Positions 1 to 8,635 of a DNA stretch of 64,000 nucleotides are shown in pieces. A model generated the notes under the pieces. It made no database searches. It was not told the DNA's origin and saw only the letters and a list, made by a program, of their open reading frames with translations. Position 1 is the stretch's first letter. Each line of letters begins with the position of its first letter. The stretch is from Peptococcaceae bacterium BICA1-7 (GTDB taxonomy: Bacteria; Bacillota; Desulfotomaculia; Desulfotomaculales; Desulfocucumaceae), in contig JUEB01000017.1 of assembly GCA_000802095.1 (NCBI GenBank), forward strand, positions 1-64,000, written 5' to 3'. The translations under genes and the position numbers were made by a program.

Positions 1-302
1 TCGGCATCCTTGACATCGGTCTTACGCCCAGGAACAGCCTTTATGTGTTGAGCGTTTACCACTAGGACTTCCTTCAGGTCGTAATGCTCCAGGATGTTGT
101 AGATTGGCTTCCAGAAGACACCGGTTGATTCCATGGCCACGTGCGTGCAGCCCTCAGCTTTGATCCAGTCAGCCAGGTTGAGCAGATCGGCAGTCATGGT
201 ACCAAACGTTCTTAACTCCTTTCCTTTGGGAGTAATGATACAGGCTGTGATGGTATTCTTGTGAACATCCAGTCCACAACAGTGTGAATAGAGGACTTCC
301 AT
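1..302 (-). CDS. IS110-family transposase (DEDD recombinase), N-terminal part
   Basis: Reverse-strand translation from the ATG at 302 begins MEVLYSHCCGLDVHKNTI and continues through VAMESTG and PGRKTDVKDA. These carry the spaced acidic residues of the RuvC-like DEDD domain of IS110 transposases: D in LDVH, E in MEST, and D and D in KTDVKDA. The start is preceded by AAAGGAG with good spacing. About 100 residues are present and the frame is open to the window edge, so the C-terminal serine-containing domain is off-window. The enzyme acts on element DNA. In characterised relatives such as IS621 the target is chosen by a bridge RNA made from the adjacent non-coding end. Family assignment is secure; activity cannot be judged from a fragment. 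Confidence 0.88.
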   Translation of the reverse strand, partial: MEVLYSHCCGLDVHKNTITACIITPKGKELRTFGTMTADLLNLADWIKAEGCTHVAMESTGVFWKPIYNILEHYDLKEVLVVNAQHIKAVPGRKTDVKDA

Positions 303-552
303 TTGTGTTTGCACTCCTTTAGCGGTTTTTATTGGGCTGGTGCAGTGACCTAAAAGAGGCATTCTGCCCTGCGTGCTTCCCTTATGGGAGCAACATTCTG
401 TGGTGCACCAGATCGCTGAGGTCTGTCTGGCTTACGGGCTTATAAAGCACCAATGAAAAATCGACCTCGCTTCGCCAGCCGCTAAAGGATTAATTCGTCA
501 GACCCCATTTTCGTTCCTCTGATGGTGCCGCTCTTAGCGGCATGGGGGTCTG
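303..552 (-). ncRNA. candidate IS110 bridge RNA region (non-coding end)
   Basis: There are roughly 250 non-coding bases upstream of the IS110 transposase start. In the IS621 type this position encodes the bridge RNA. Visible structure includes a long hairpin with CAGACCCCAT (499-508) pairing with ATGGGGGTCTG (542-552). This encloses a second hairpin, GCCGC (527-531) with GCGGC (537-541). There is also a palindrome TGGTGCACCA at 401-410. No open frame with a ribosome site is present. The RNA call rests on position and family knowledge, and guide loops were not matched to a target. It could instead be only the recombination end and promoter. Confidence 0.45.
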
Positions 553-593
553 GATTCTGAATTCCGACCGGAAAGGAATGCATCGAAGGCAAC

Positions 594-2627
594 TTATTCC
601 CACCCTACCTCAATCACATCCCCCTCCTTGACGGGGTCTGTGTATTTGGCGCCCTGCCCGTTGTGTATAAGTTTTATTTTGCTACCCGATGAAATCTGGG
701 AAAGATCAAGGTTTACCACAGCAAATATATCAACGAAAATATAAGAGTTTTTCCCTGACAGAACTGTTTTATTATTATTTACAGTTACCTCGATACTTTT
801 TACCTCTGGGGAAACAGGATCACCTGATCCGGACGCGGTCTGCTCCTTCAGCCTGAATTCCACTTTTTCCCCGCAGGAAAGCTCCTTGTCGGCGGAAACC
901 TCCCTGCCATCCATAAAGACACCGTAATGCTCCAGGCTGTAGCCCATGCATTCAGCCAGTCCGGCAGCATCCTTAACTTCCCTTATCTCAACCCGGTCAC
1001 CGTCGGCTATGACCGCTTCCGGAGAAGCTTTTTTTCCGTTAATAAAACACTGGGGCAAAGCCTCCTCGTCACTGCCGTTTACCTGCACTAAAAGCGATTT
1101 GTAATGTCCGATAAAATCAGCCGGGGACGCTGCGGCATCCTCTCCCCTTTCGGCCTTTGCAATAGTAATTCTGTCGTCCTCTTTCAGCCCGCTTTTAAGG
1201 GTGGCCGTCTCACCGTTTATATAAACCTCGGCGGGCTTACAAAGCTCCCCGTAAATAACCTTTCTCTCTCCGTTGAGCACGAAGCGCAGATCTTTTCCAT
1301 TTTTACCCATCAGGTCGCCCAGGTTATAATCGGCCAGACCCAGGGCGTCAAAAACGGTAAGCTCTCTGGAGTGGAAAAGTCTGTAGTCTTTATCGTTTAT
1401 ATTAATGGTAATAAAGTTGTGGCCCACATTATCCAGGGCCACCCTGGCAATGCCCACCACGGTTACCCCCTCGGGACCGCTTATAGCCTCTTCATCCACC
1501 AGCAGGCCGGGTATGGATTTTCTTCCCTTTAAGACCACCCTGTCCGGGGAAAGGCCCAGTCTTTCGGCCACCCTCCCGGTAAAAGTGGGGACCTGTCCCC
1601 CGCCTCCCACACAGAATATGGATTTTGGTGATTTATTGCCGTTTAGCTTTAAAATCTCCTCTGTAATCCTGTCGGCAAGGTTGTCCAGGGAAGGGGCCAG
1701 CACCTCCAGCGCTTCCTGGCAGCTGATCTTCCTCTCAATGCCCATAACATCCTGGAAGGTTATATCCTCTCCCCCGGCCATCTGCCTCTTAATGTGCTCT
1801 GCAGTGTTGAAGTCTGCCAGGAAGCCCTGGGACAGGGCCTCGGTTATCTCATCACCGGCCACCGGCACCATTCCATAGGCCACTATGGACCCGTCCCTGG
1901 TAATGGCTATATCGGAGGTTCCTGCGCCTATATCTACAAGGGCCAGGTTTAATAGCCTGTAATTGTCAGGAATAATGGCGCTGGCCGCAGCGATGGGCTC
2001 CAGGGTGAGGCTTATGGGCTCAAGGTTTAACCTGCTCAGCACTGAATAAAGGCTGTTGACCACCGAATTGGGCAGGAAGGTGGCTACCACGTCAACCCCT
2101 ATTTTTCTGCCGCTATGACCCATCAGGCTGGTTATAGAGTAGCCGTTGAGGTAATAATTGACCACTGTATAGCCCACACAGTAAAACTCTTCCTCCCGGA
2201 TATCCCCTGCTTCCTCCCTGAGCTGCCCGTGGGCCTCTTTTACGGCATCCATCTCCAGCCCCCGGCAGATCATGGGGTCAATCTCAATATCGTCGCCTAT
2301 TTCCTGCTCGATTTGGGCAAAGCGTGTTTTCAGGGACCTTCCGGCGGCGGCAATGGCCACTTTTTTCAGCTTGAAGCCCAGCTTGGCCTCCAGGTCCTCC
2401 CTGACCCTTCTAACCGCCTGGGCAACTTTAAATATATCATGTATCTGGCCGTCAAAAACAGCCCTGCTCTCGTGCTCAGTGATGCTCTGGGCCACAATTC
2501 TGAGGCTTTCGCCGGAAACTGCCACCACATTGCCTATTACCGTTCGCGTTCCTATATCCAGCGCAAAGATTGTGCTGTCCTCTTTTATCTGGGTGCGTGC
2601 CGTATTTTCAAATTCCTCTTTAAACAT
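594..2627 (-). CDS. FtsA-like actin-fold ATPase with long C-terminal extension
   Basis: This 677-residue protein has the actin/Hsp70-fold nucleotide motifs DIGTRTVIG (about residue 24), DIGAGTSDIA (about 235) and GGGGQVPT (about 350). The order matches FtsA/PilM proteins, including the insert after the first phosphate loop. FtsA itself is near 420 residues. The last 250 or so residues form an extra region with several beta-rich stretches (VNGERKV, VYING, VTVNNNKT) that resemble repeated small ligand or ubiquitin-like modules. Such long FtsA-domain proteins are common in Clostridia and are distinct from division FtsA, which sits beside ftsZ; no ftsZ is near here. It likely organises an envelope or cell-cycle structure from the cytoplasmic side. 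Start ATG at 2627 has GGAGTG upstream. It is transcribed divergently from aconitase. Confidence 0.72.
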   Translation of the reverse strand: MFKEEFENTARTQIKEDSTIFALDIGTRTVIGNVVAVSGESLRIVAQSITEHESRAVFDGQIHDIFKVAQAVRRVREDLEAKLGFKLKKVAIAAAGRSLKTRFAQIEQEIGDDIEIDPMICRGLEMDAVKEAHGQLREEAGDIREEEFYCVGYTVVNYYLNGYSITSLMGHSGRKIGVDVVATFLPNSVVNSLYSVLSRLNLEPISLTLEPIAAASAIIPDNYRLLNLALVDIGAGTSDIAITRDGSIVAYGMVPVAGDEITEALSQGFLADFNTAEHIKRQMAGGEDITFQDVMGIERKISCQEALEVLAPSLDNLADRITEEILKLNGNKSPKSIFCVGGGGQVPTFTGRVAERLGLSPDRVVLKGRKSIPGLLVDEEAISGPEGVTVVGIARVALDNVGHNFITININDKDYRLFHSRELTVFDALGLADYNLGDLMGKNGKDLRFVLNGERKVIYGELCKPAEVYINGETATLKSGLKEDDRITIAKAERGEDAAASPADFIGHYKSLLVQVNGSDEEALPQCFINGKKASPEAVIADGDRVEIREVKDAAGLAECMGYSLEHYGVFMDGREVSADKELSCGEKVEFRLKEQTASGSGDPVSPEVKSIEVTVNNNKTVLSGKNSYIFVDIFAVVNLDLSQISSGSKIKLIHNGQGAKYTDPVKEGDVIEVGWE

Positions 2628-2862
2628 GGGAACACTCCTGAATTCATTTATTTTTGAGAAATTTCGATAAAAAAGCTCTTTTCCCCTTTTTTTTAGAAAA
2701 AATCCTTAATCTGGGGACTTACCGGCACCGCCGGGAACATTTTAGCCGGATAAATAACTAAAAATATCGACAACCGTTTTCCTTACAGTTAAAATACAAT
2801 TGTGCGGCTTTTAAAAGGCAGGCATAATTTATATTTTTCAGTTTTGGAAAGGATGTGTATTT

Positions 2863-4779
2863 GTGGGCCTTAGCATTACCCAAAAAATAATTTCCTCTCA
2901 CCTGGTGGAAGGTGAAATGACACCGGGTAAGGAAGTCGCCATAAAAATAGACCAGTCACTTACCCAGGATGCTACAGGAACCATGGCCTACCTGGAATTT
3001 GAGGCCATCGGCCTTCCTTTAGTCAAGACAGAGCTGTCGGTCAGCTACATAGACCACAACAATCTGCAGGTAGGCTATGAAAACGCCGATGACCATAGGT
3101 TTCTCAAAAGTGCAGCTGCAAAATTCGGAGTCTATTTCTCCCGCATGGGTAACGGGATATGCCACCAGGTACACCTGGAGCGCTTCGGGGTGCCGGGTAA
3201 AACACTGCTGGGGTCGGACAGCCACACCCCCACCTGCGGGGGTCTGGGAATGCTGGCCATAGGAGCGGGGGGCCTGGACGTGGCCACCGCCATGGCCGGC
3301 TACCCCTTTTATCTGTCTATGCCCCAGGTAGTCAATATAAGGCTGCACGGCAAGCCTGCCCCCTGGGTATCAGCCAAGGATATAATACTTGAGGTGCTGC
3401 GCAGGCTAAGCGTCAAGGGGGGCGTAGGCAGGGTAATGGAGTACACCGGCGAAGGTGTGGCCCATTTAAGCGTGCCCGAGCGGGCCACCATTACCAACAT
3501 GGGGGCAGAGCTGGGGGCCACCTCATCATTGTTCCCCTCGGATGAGGTTACCCGGACCTTCCTGGCTGCTCAGTCCAGGGGGCATAATTTCACCGGGCTG
3601 CTGCCTGACCCGGATGCCGTTTATGATGAGGTGGTGGATATAGACTTAAGCGGTCTGGAGCCCCTCATAGCCTTACCCCACATGCCGGACAATGTTGTAC
3701 AGCTGTCCGTGGTGGCGGGTAAAAAGGTGGACCAGGTTTTTATAGGCAGCTGCACAAACTCTTCATTTACAGATTTAATGAAGGTAGCCTCCATACTGAA
3801 GGACAAAACGGTACACCCCGAAGTAAGCCTGGTTATAGCCCCGGGGTCCCGCCAGGTGTTGAAGGCGCTGGCCTCTAACGGAGGACTGGCCGACCTGGTT
3901 GGGGCCGGGGCAAGGATTCTGGAGTGTGCCTGCGGCCCCTGCGTTGGTGTGGGACAGTCCCCCCCATCAGGAGGCATATCGCTTAGAACCTCCAACCGTA
4001 ATTTCGAGGGAAGAAGCGGAACGGCCGATGCCGGCATTTATCTGGTCAGCTGTGAGTCAGCGGCGGCAGCGGCGCTGACCGGAAAGATAACCGATCCCAG
4101 GGAACTGGGACAGCCCGTTGAGGTAGCACTGCCGCAAAGCTACCCGGTGGATGACAGCATGATCATACCCCCTCCGGAAAATAGGGACAGCCAGGATCTG
4201 GTAAGGGGCCCAAACATAAAGCCCTTCCCTAAATCTTACCCTCTGGGAAGCAGCATAAAAGGCGCGGTGCTCCTGAAAGTGGGCGACAATATAACCACCG
4301 ACCACATCATGCCTGCCGGGGCCAAGATACTGGCGCTCAGGTCCAATATACCGGCCATATCCATGTATGCCTTTGAAAGGGTGGACTCCTCCTTTGCCAG
4401 GAGGGCTCAGGAGGCCGGCGGGGGCTTAATTGTGGGCGGGGCTAACTACGGCCAGGGGTCTAGCCGTGAGCACGCCGTTTTGGCCCCCCTTTACCTGGGC
4501 ATCAAGGCTGTTATAGCCAAGTCCTTTGCCAGGATTCATATGCAAAACCTGGTAAATTTCGGGCTTCTGCCGCTTATTTTTGAAAATGAGGGAGACTATG
4601 ACAGCATAGAGGCCGGGGACACCCTGGTGCTGGAAAAACTGCCGGACTCCCTGCCCACCAACAAAATTACGGTTTACAACGCCTCCAAAAACATGACCTA
4701 CCATGTAAAGCACAGCCTTTCGGACCGGCAGGTCAAAATATTAAAGGCAGGAGGCCTTCTAAACTATGTAAGGGGTTAG
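2863..4779 (+). CDS. aconitate hydratase (Aquifex/clostridial type)
   Basis: The enzyme interconverts citrate and isocitrate through cis-aconitate in the cytoplasm, using a [4Fe-4S] cluster. The 638-residue length matches the shorter aconitase form found in Aquifex and Clostridia rather than the 900-residue AcnA. Cluster cysteines are visible in GSCTNSS (about residue 298) and CACGPCVG (about 363 and 366). Substrate motifs include SDSHTPTCGG and, in the C-terminal swivel domain, GGANYGQGSSREHA. The start is GTG at 2863 with GGAAAGGATG upstream. The gene is monocistronic: a divergent gene lies on the left and a strong terminator 46 bases downstream. It would serve the TCA or glutamate-forming branch. 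Confidence 0.93.
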   Translation: MGLSITQKIISSHLVEGEMTPGKEVAIKIDQSLTQDATGTMAYLEFEAIGLPLVKTELSVSYIDHNNLQVGYENADDHRFLKSAAAKFGVYFSRMGNGICHQVHLERFGVPGKTLLGSDSHTPTCGGLGMLAIGAGGLDVATAMAGYPFYLSMPQVVNIRLHGKPAPWVSAKDIILEVLRRLSVKGGVGRVMEYTGEGVAHLSVPERATITNMGAELGATSSLFPSDEVTRTFLAAQSRGHNFTGLLPDPDAVYDEVVDIDLSGLEPLIALPHMPDNVVQLSVVAGKKVDQVFIGSCTNSSFTDLMKVASILKDKTVHPEVSLVIAPGSRQVLKALASNGGLADLVGAGARILECACGPCVGVGQSPPSGGISLRTSNRNFEGRSGTADAGIYLVSCESAAAAALTGKITDPRELGQPVEVALPQSYPVDDSMIIPPPENRDSQDLVRGPNIKPFPKSYPLGSSIKGAVLLKVGDNITTDHIMPAGAKILALRSNIPAISMYAFERVDSSFARRAQEAGGGLIVGGANYGQGSSREHAVLAPLYLGIKAVIAKSFARIHMQNLVNFGLLPLIFENEGDYDSIEAGDTLVLEKLPDSLPTNKITVYNASKNMTYHVKHSLSDRQVKILKAGGLLNYVRG

Positions 4780-4825
4780 TGCCTTTTAAAGGCTAAACGG
4801 TATAAAAATGGTTCAATAGAGCAAT

Positions 4826-4859
4826 AAAAAGGCTGCCCAGACTTCAGGGCAGCCTTTTT
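4826..4859. terminator. bidirectional rho-independent terminator
   Basis: AAAAAGGCTGCCC (4826-4838) pairs perfectly with GGGCAGCCTTTTT (4847-4859) around an 8-base loop. A T run follows on either strand. It separates aconitase (plus) from the convergent GGDEF/HD-GYP gene (minus) and can serve both. Confidence 0.9.
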
Positions 4860-4913
4860 ATTGTGGCTCTTTCGGTTACCTTCGGGACCTTAATTGTACC
4901 GGACAGCTGTCTA

Positions 4914-6692
4914 TTATTCCAGCCCTCCCGACACCGAGCGGACAAAGACCGACACCAGTTCAGGGTCGAACTGGCTTCCTGCGCACCTGCCAATCTCGCT
5001 CACCGCCGCCTCGTGCTGCATAGCCTTGCGGTAGGGGCGGTCAGTGGTCATGGCGTCGTATGCGTCCGCTATGGAAAGTATACGGCACTCCATGGGAATA
5101 CTATCACCCTTCAGGCCATGGGGATAGCCCTCCCCGTTCCACCACTCGTGGTGCTTTAATATCCAGTCGGAAATTGGCGCCAGATCGGGGGCTGATTCGG
5201 CAATGCGAAAGCCAATCTCGGTATGGCGCTTCATTTCATTATATTCGTCCACCGTAAGGGGGCCGGGCTTGAAGAGAATGCGATCCGGTATGCCAACCTT
5301 TCCTATATCGTGAAATCTGGCCAGAAGCTTCAGGTCTATAATACTTCTATGAGGCAGGCTTATATTCCTGGCCATCTTTTCCACTATATACTGCAGCCGG
5401 TCGGCATGCCCCTCGGTAATAAAGTCCCTCTCCTCCAGCGCCTTCATCAGCGCCTGGACTATTGAGCTGCGGGCGCTGCGGCTGCGGTGCAGCTTCTCCC
5501 GGTTCATATTATCGTCAGCTTGACGGTACAGCCTGGTGGTATTGATCATCTTATCATCACTTACTGAAAATCCTATGGATATGCTCAGCAGCTGGTCAGG
5601 GTTTACCTCGTTGTGTTTTTCTATGGCGTCCTGGATCCTGTCAGCGGCGTTCTTTACCATGCCGCCGTCGCTGCCGGGGAGGAGAACCGCAAATTCATCG
5701 CCCCCTATTCTGGCCACCATGTCCTCTCCCCGGAAGGCCCCCCTGATTATACGGGAGGCCTCAACAAGGAGGGTGTCCCCTGTCTCGTGGCCCAGCGTGT
5801 CGTTTACCAGCTTAAGCCCGTCCAAATCGCATATGATAATCCCCAGCGGCTGCCTGCCACCGTCAAACCTTTTCATTTCCTGCTCCAGATAGGCCCGGTT
5901 GTACAGCCCAGTGAGGGGATCATGCAGGTTCATGTACTCAAGCTGCTTTTCCATCTGCATACGTTCTGTAATATCCCGGATAATAACAAAAATATCTCCG
6001 GTCCCGCTGCTAGTTACCCTGGCCTCAAACTCCCGGGCAACTCCGGACACCGGAAGCTGAAAATCAAATTCCTGAACTTCAGCCGTTTGCAGCGCCCTTT
6101 CGGAAAAATGCCTTATTTGGCCAGCCAGCCTGCCTGGAAAAACCTCGTCCAGTTTCCTGCCTTCTATCTTATCGAAGTCAAGGGGCAGCCTAAAGCCCCG
6201 GGCCTCCTTGTACTGAAGGAAGTATCCCTCTCTGTCCAGCACAAACATCAGGTCAGGCAAGGCCTCCGTCATAGCGCAGCTATGCAAATCAACCGCCGCT
6301 TTCCCGCAGTAGCCCCCATCCACCCTGGCGCCCAGGTCCGCTGCAATAAATCCCTCAAGGCATAAAAGTTCACCGCTATCGGACATTATTGCACGGCCCT
6401 GCTCAATAACCTGTCTGGGCGCTCCCAGAGAGTCAATCATCCTATACCTGAGATAGTATGCGCTCCTCATGGCAATGGCGGATTTTATACCGTTTAGCAC
6501 TATTTCCAGGTCCCTGGAATACACCAGTGATTTATGAGAATTTTTTTTACTTTCTATTAAATCGGACGGCTTAAAGCCTGCAAGTAAGCTGCATCCCCCG
6601 CTGACATACTGAAAAATCCAGTCCTCATCGGCAGAGCAGCGGTAAAGCATCCCCGGAAGGTTATCCAGTATTGGCAGCGCATTGTTTGGCAT
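4914..6692 (-). CDS. PAS-PAS-GGDEF-HD-GYP c-di-GMP regulator
   Basis: This is a cytoplasmic 592-residue sensor. Two PAS-like segments (about 5-125 and 135-245) are followed by a GGDEF diguanylate cyclase domain (about 250-415) and an HD-GYP phosphodiesterase domain (about 420-590). The cyclase site RIGGDEF is intact, with an RxxD inhibitory site (RGED) five residues before GGDEF. The phosphodiesterase carries RFHDIGKVGIPD and HHEWWNGEGYP, so both activities may be functional. No membrane segment is visible, so the input is presumably a soluble ligand or a partner. It is followed downstream by the shared terminator at 4826. Start ATG at 6692 has only a modest GAGG upstream. Confidence 0.88.
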   Translation of the reverse strand: MPNNALPILDNLPGMLYRCSADEDWIFQYVSGGCSLLAGFKPSDLIESKKNSHKSLVYSRDLEIVLNGIKSAIAMRSAYYLRYRMIDSLGAPRQVIEQGRAIMSDSGELLCLEGFIAADLGARVDGGYCGKAAVDLHSCAMTEALPDLMFVLDREGYFLQYKEARGFRLPLDFDKIEGRKLDEVFPGRLAGQIRHFSERALQTAEVQEFDFQLPVSGVAREFEARVTSSGTGDIFVIIRDITERMQMEKQLEYMNLHDPLTGLYNRAYLEQEMKRFDGGRQPLGIIICDLDGLKLVNDTLGHETGDTLLVEASRIIRGAFRGEDMVARIGGDEFAVLLPGSDGGMVKNAADRIQDAIEKHNEVNPDQLLSISIGFSVSDDKMINTTRLYRQADDNMNREKLHRSRSARSSIVQALMKALEERDFITEGHADRLQYIVEKMARNISLPHRSIIDLKLLARFHDIGKVGIPDRILFKPGPLTVDEYNEMKRHTEIGFRIAESAPDLAPISDWILKHHEWWNGEGYPHGLKGDSIPMECRILSIADAYDAMTTDRPYRKAMQHEAAVSEIGRCAGSQFDPELVSVFVRSVSGGLE

Positions 6693-6844
6693 GTTTTTAG
6701 TGCCTCTCTTTCTGTCTGTATGCCTTTACACTGAGCCATGTACATTTATCTTTAACATCATAATGAATATATACAACATTTTCCTCCCTTTTCCTTCAGT
6801 ATTCAGAAATTGCAGTAAAAATAAAGCAATTTTAGCAAAACAAA

Positions 6845-6871
6845 CTAAAAAAGAGAGGCTAACGCCCCTCT
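6845..6871 (-). terminator. terminator of the HD-GYP gene
   Basis: On the minus strand AGAGGGGC pairs with GCCTCTCT (6852-6871, one mismatch) around GTTA, followed by six Ts. It lies about 55 bases past the stop at 6928. Confidence 0.7.
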
Positions 6872-6927
6872 AATCTATTACTAAGGTGTATATTCTTCCT
6901 TTTATGCTTTTACCTGAAAATATGCCT

Positions 6928-8040
6928 TTAGCTCTGGTCTCCGTACCCGCCCATTAGCTCTTTAAATTCATCCTCTTCTAAGACACTGACTACTTGAATG
7001 TCCTTTCTGGCGTAAAGGGCAATTTCATATGGTTCTTGAAAAGGCCCGCTATCCTGGTGCAGCACAACTCGCACTTTCGGGAAGAGCGAATGTCCTTTGG
7101 GTGTGTCCAGCGCCACCGCTATAAGCCCGTTGGACAGCTTAACGGGGGTTCCCTCAGGATAGGCGGCAATATTATAGAGAAAGGCCTTTACCACTCTTTC
7201 GCTAAACCAGTAGCTACCCGAACCGGCACACATCTCGTAGGCCTCATGGGCCGGAAAAGGGGAGTGGTACACCCTGTTGGCCGTAAGGGCGTCAAATTTA
7301 TCGGCTATGGATACTATTTGCGCGTACTCACTAAATTGATCCCCGGAAACTCCCAGGGGATAGCCCGAGCCGTCCAGGCTTTCATGATGCTGGTAGGCTA
7401 TGGTGGAAGGCACTCTCCCAAGATTTCCGGCGTTTTCTATCAATTCATGGCCCAAAACAGTATGCTGCTTTATTATTTTGAATTCATCTTCGGTCAGCTT
7501 CCCCGGTTTGTTTAATACCTCTGTAGGCACCTTCATTTTTCCTATGTCGTGAAGTATTGCCCCCAGGCCAAGATCCATCAGCCTGTTATTGGAATAACCC
7601 AGGGTAATGCCTGTCAAAAGGGATAGCACACAGACATTCACCGAGTGGGCAAAGGTATAGTCATCCTGGCTGCGCAGGTCGTACAGGCTGTATACCAGGG
7701 CATTGCTGGAAAGCAGTTGATCGGTAAATTCACTTACGGTGGAATAAATAGACTGGGGATCTATTACCAGCTTCCCGGTTTCCTTGGTTTCAAGAAGCAC
7801 ATCCTTAACCTGCTTGACGGCCGCAACCCGGGTATCTCTGGCCACCACATCCCCGGGAATATGTTGCGGGGCCTGATCATCTTCAACAAATACAAAAGAT
7901 ACTCCTATTTTTTTAAGCTTTTTAATATAACCATCGTTTAAAACTGTCCCAGCTTTAAGAAGGATGTCACCGCCACTGCTGTATACAGGTCTGCCCAGCT
8001 TCACGCCGGATTTGAGTGCGGACACATTTATTCTTCGCAT
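6928..8040 (-). CDS. HD-GYP domain phosphodiesterase
   Basis: A protein of about 370 residues that hydrolyses c-di-GMP. The N-terminal 100 or so residues form the beta-rich domain often found before HD-GYP (MRRINVSALKSGVKLGRPV). The catalytic domain spans roughly 130-300, with HDIGKMKVP and the diagnostic HHESLDGSGYPLG. A C-terminal beta-rich tail follows. The longest frame opens with a TTG at 8055. The ATG at 8040 has GAGGG at correct spacing and gives the usual family start, so it is preferred. Its own terminator is at 6845, so it is probably expressed independently of its c-di-GMP neighbour. Confidence 0.88.
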   Translation of the reverse strand: MRRINVSALKSGVKLGRPVYSSGGDILLKAGTVLNDGYIKKLKKIGVSFVFVEDDQAPQHIPGDVVARDTRVAAVKQVKDVLLETKETGKLVIDPQSIYSTVSEFTDQLLSSNALVYSLYDLRSQDDYTFAHSVNVCVLSLLTGITLGYSNNRLMDLGLGAILHDIGKMKVPTEVLNKPGKLTEDEFKIIKQHTVLGHELIENAGNLGRVPSTIAYQHHESLDGSGYPLGVSGDQFSEYAQIVSIADKFDALTANRVYHSPFPAHEAYEMCAGSGSYWFSERVVKAFLYNIAAYPEGTPVKLSNGLIAVALDTPKGHSLFPKVRVVLHQDSGPFQEPYEIALYARKDIQVVSVLEEDEFKELMGGYGDQS

Positions 8041-8227
8041 GGCAACTACCCTCAATACAAATTAATAGTACAACATTCGTCAATTTTCTTCCTTCTCCTC
8101 TTTTACCTGTGCCTATTATTTAACAGTTAAAATGTACTTATGCCCAATTTTGTGCGGTAGAACTATCCAGACTTTGCCTCCCCTCGGGCCTGGCCTTTGT
8201 GCGGCAGGGGGAAGGTAAAATACTGCA

Positions 8228-8256
8228 TTGCTTTATAAAACTAAACATGTTATGCT
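8228..8256 (+). promoter_or_regulatory. candidate sigma-70 promoter of tRNA-fMet
   Basis: TTGCTT (8228-8233) and TATGCT (8251-8256) are 17 bases apart. The -10 ends 11 bases before the tRNA 5' end. The match is moderate. Confidence 0.45.
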
Positions 8257-8267
8257 TAACGGGCCGC

Positions 8268-8343
8268 CGCGGGATGGAGCAGTCGGCAGCTCGTCGGGCT
8301 CATAACCCGAAGGTCGCAGGTTCAAGTCCTGCTCCCGCAACCA
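8268..8343 (+). tRNA. initiator tRNA-Met (CAT anticodon)
   Basis: This is a 76-base cloverleaf with encoded CCA at 8341-8343. The acceptor begins CGCGGGA and ends TCCCGCAACCA, leaving the C1:A72 mismatch that marks bacterial initiator tRNA. The anticodon stem CGGG-CTCATAA-CCCG has the three G:C pairs typical of tRNA-fMet. The T arm contains GTTCAAGTC. Confidence 0.96.
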
Positions 8344-8352
8344 TATTTAGAC

Positions 8353-8384
8353 AGAACAGACTCCGACGGGGGTCTGTTCTTTTA
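8353..8384 (+). terminator. terminator of tRNA-fMet
   Basis: AGAACAGAC (8353-8361) pairs with GTCTGTTCT (8372-8380), followed by TTTT. It lies 10 bases after the tRNA. Confidence 0.85.
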
Positions 8385-8547
8385 TGCGCCTCCTCCTATA
8401 ATGGGAATTTGGTAAACAAGTGGAATAAACAAAAATTTAATCTTATTTTAAGGTTATGTTCATTTGCTTTTAAGAATAGGGGTATATATTAAAGATGCAA
8501 CATGAGAGCTTAACAACTCTCTTCCTCTATCATAAAATCCCCTTTAG

Positions 8548-8570
8548 GAGCAGAATAATTTATTCTGCTC
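8548..8570. repeat. 23-base near-perfect palindrome downstream of spoVR
   Basis: GAGCAGAATAA (8548-8558) and TTATTCTGCTC (8560-8570) form an 11-bp inverted repeat with a one-base centre. No T run follows on the minus strand, so it is not a standard terminator. The stretch 8386-8635 otherwise holds no gene that I can support. Confidence 0.6.
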
Positions 8571-8635
8571 ACTTCTTTCTGTTTAGGTTATCGGCCCGGC
8601 CGGTAAAAAGACCCTGCGGTTCCGGGCCGTCACTG

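Larger units (their letters stand above)
1..555 (-). mobile_element. IS110-family insertion sequence, partial (one end in window)
   Basis: This is a transposase 5' part followed by about 250 bases of non-coding DNA that ends near a strong hairpin (499-552). Just past the hairpin, a chromosomal dispersed-repeat unit (GACCGGAAAGGAATGC, about 567-582) begins, so the element edge probably lies near 550. IS110 elements normally lack terminal inverted repeats and none was seen. The other end lies outside the window. The exact boundary is an estimate. Confidence 0.7.

Noticed and set aside
1104-1532. Long plus-strand open frame inside the FtsA-like gene
   Set aside because: It is an antisense shadow of a gene with clear actin-fold motifs and has no ribosome site or recognisable product.
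5613-6365. 250-codon plus-strand frame opposite the GGDEF-HD-GYP gene
   Set aside because: The minus strand carries intact PAS and GGDEF domains; the plus frame has no motif and low-complexity composition typical of an antisense shadow.
8199-8492. Open frame running through the tRNA gene
   Set aside because: It overlaps a complete initiator tRNA and its terminator.
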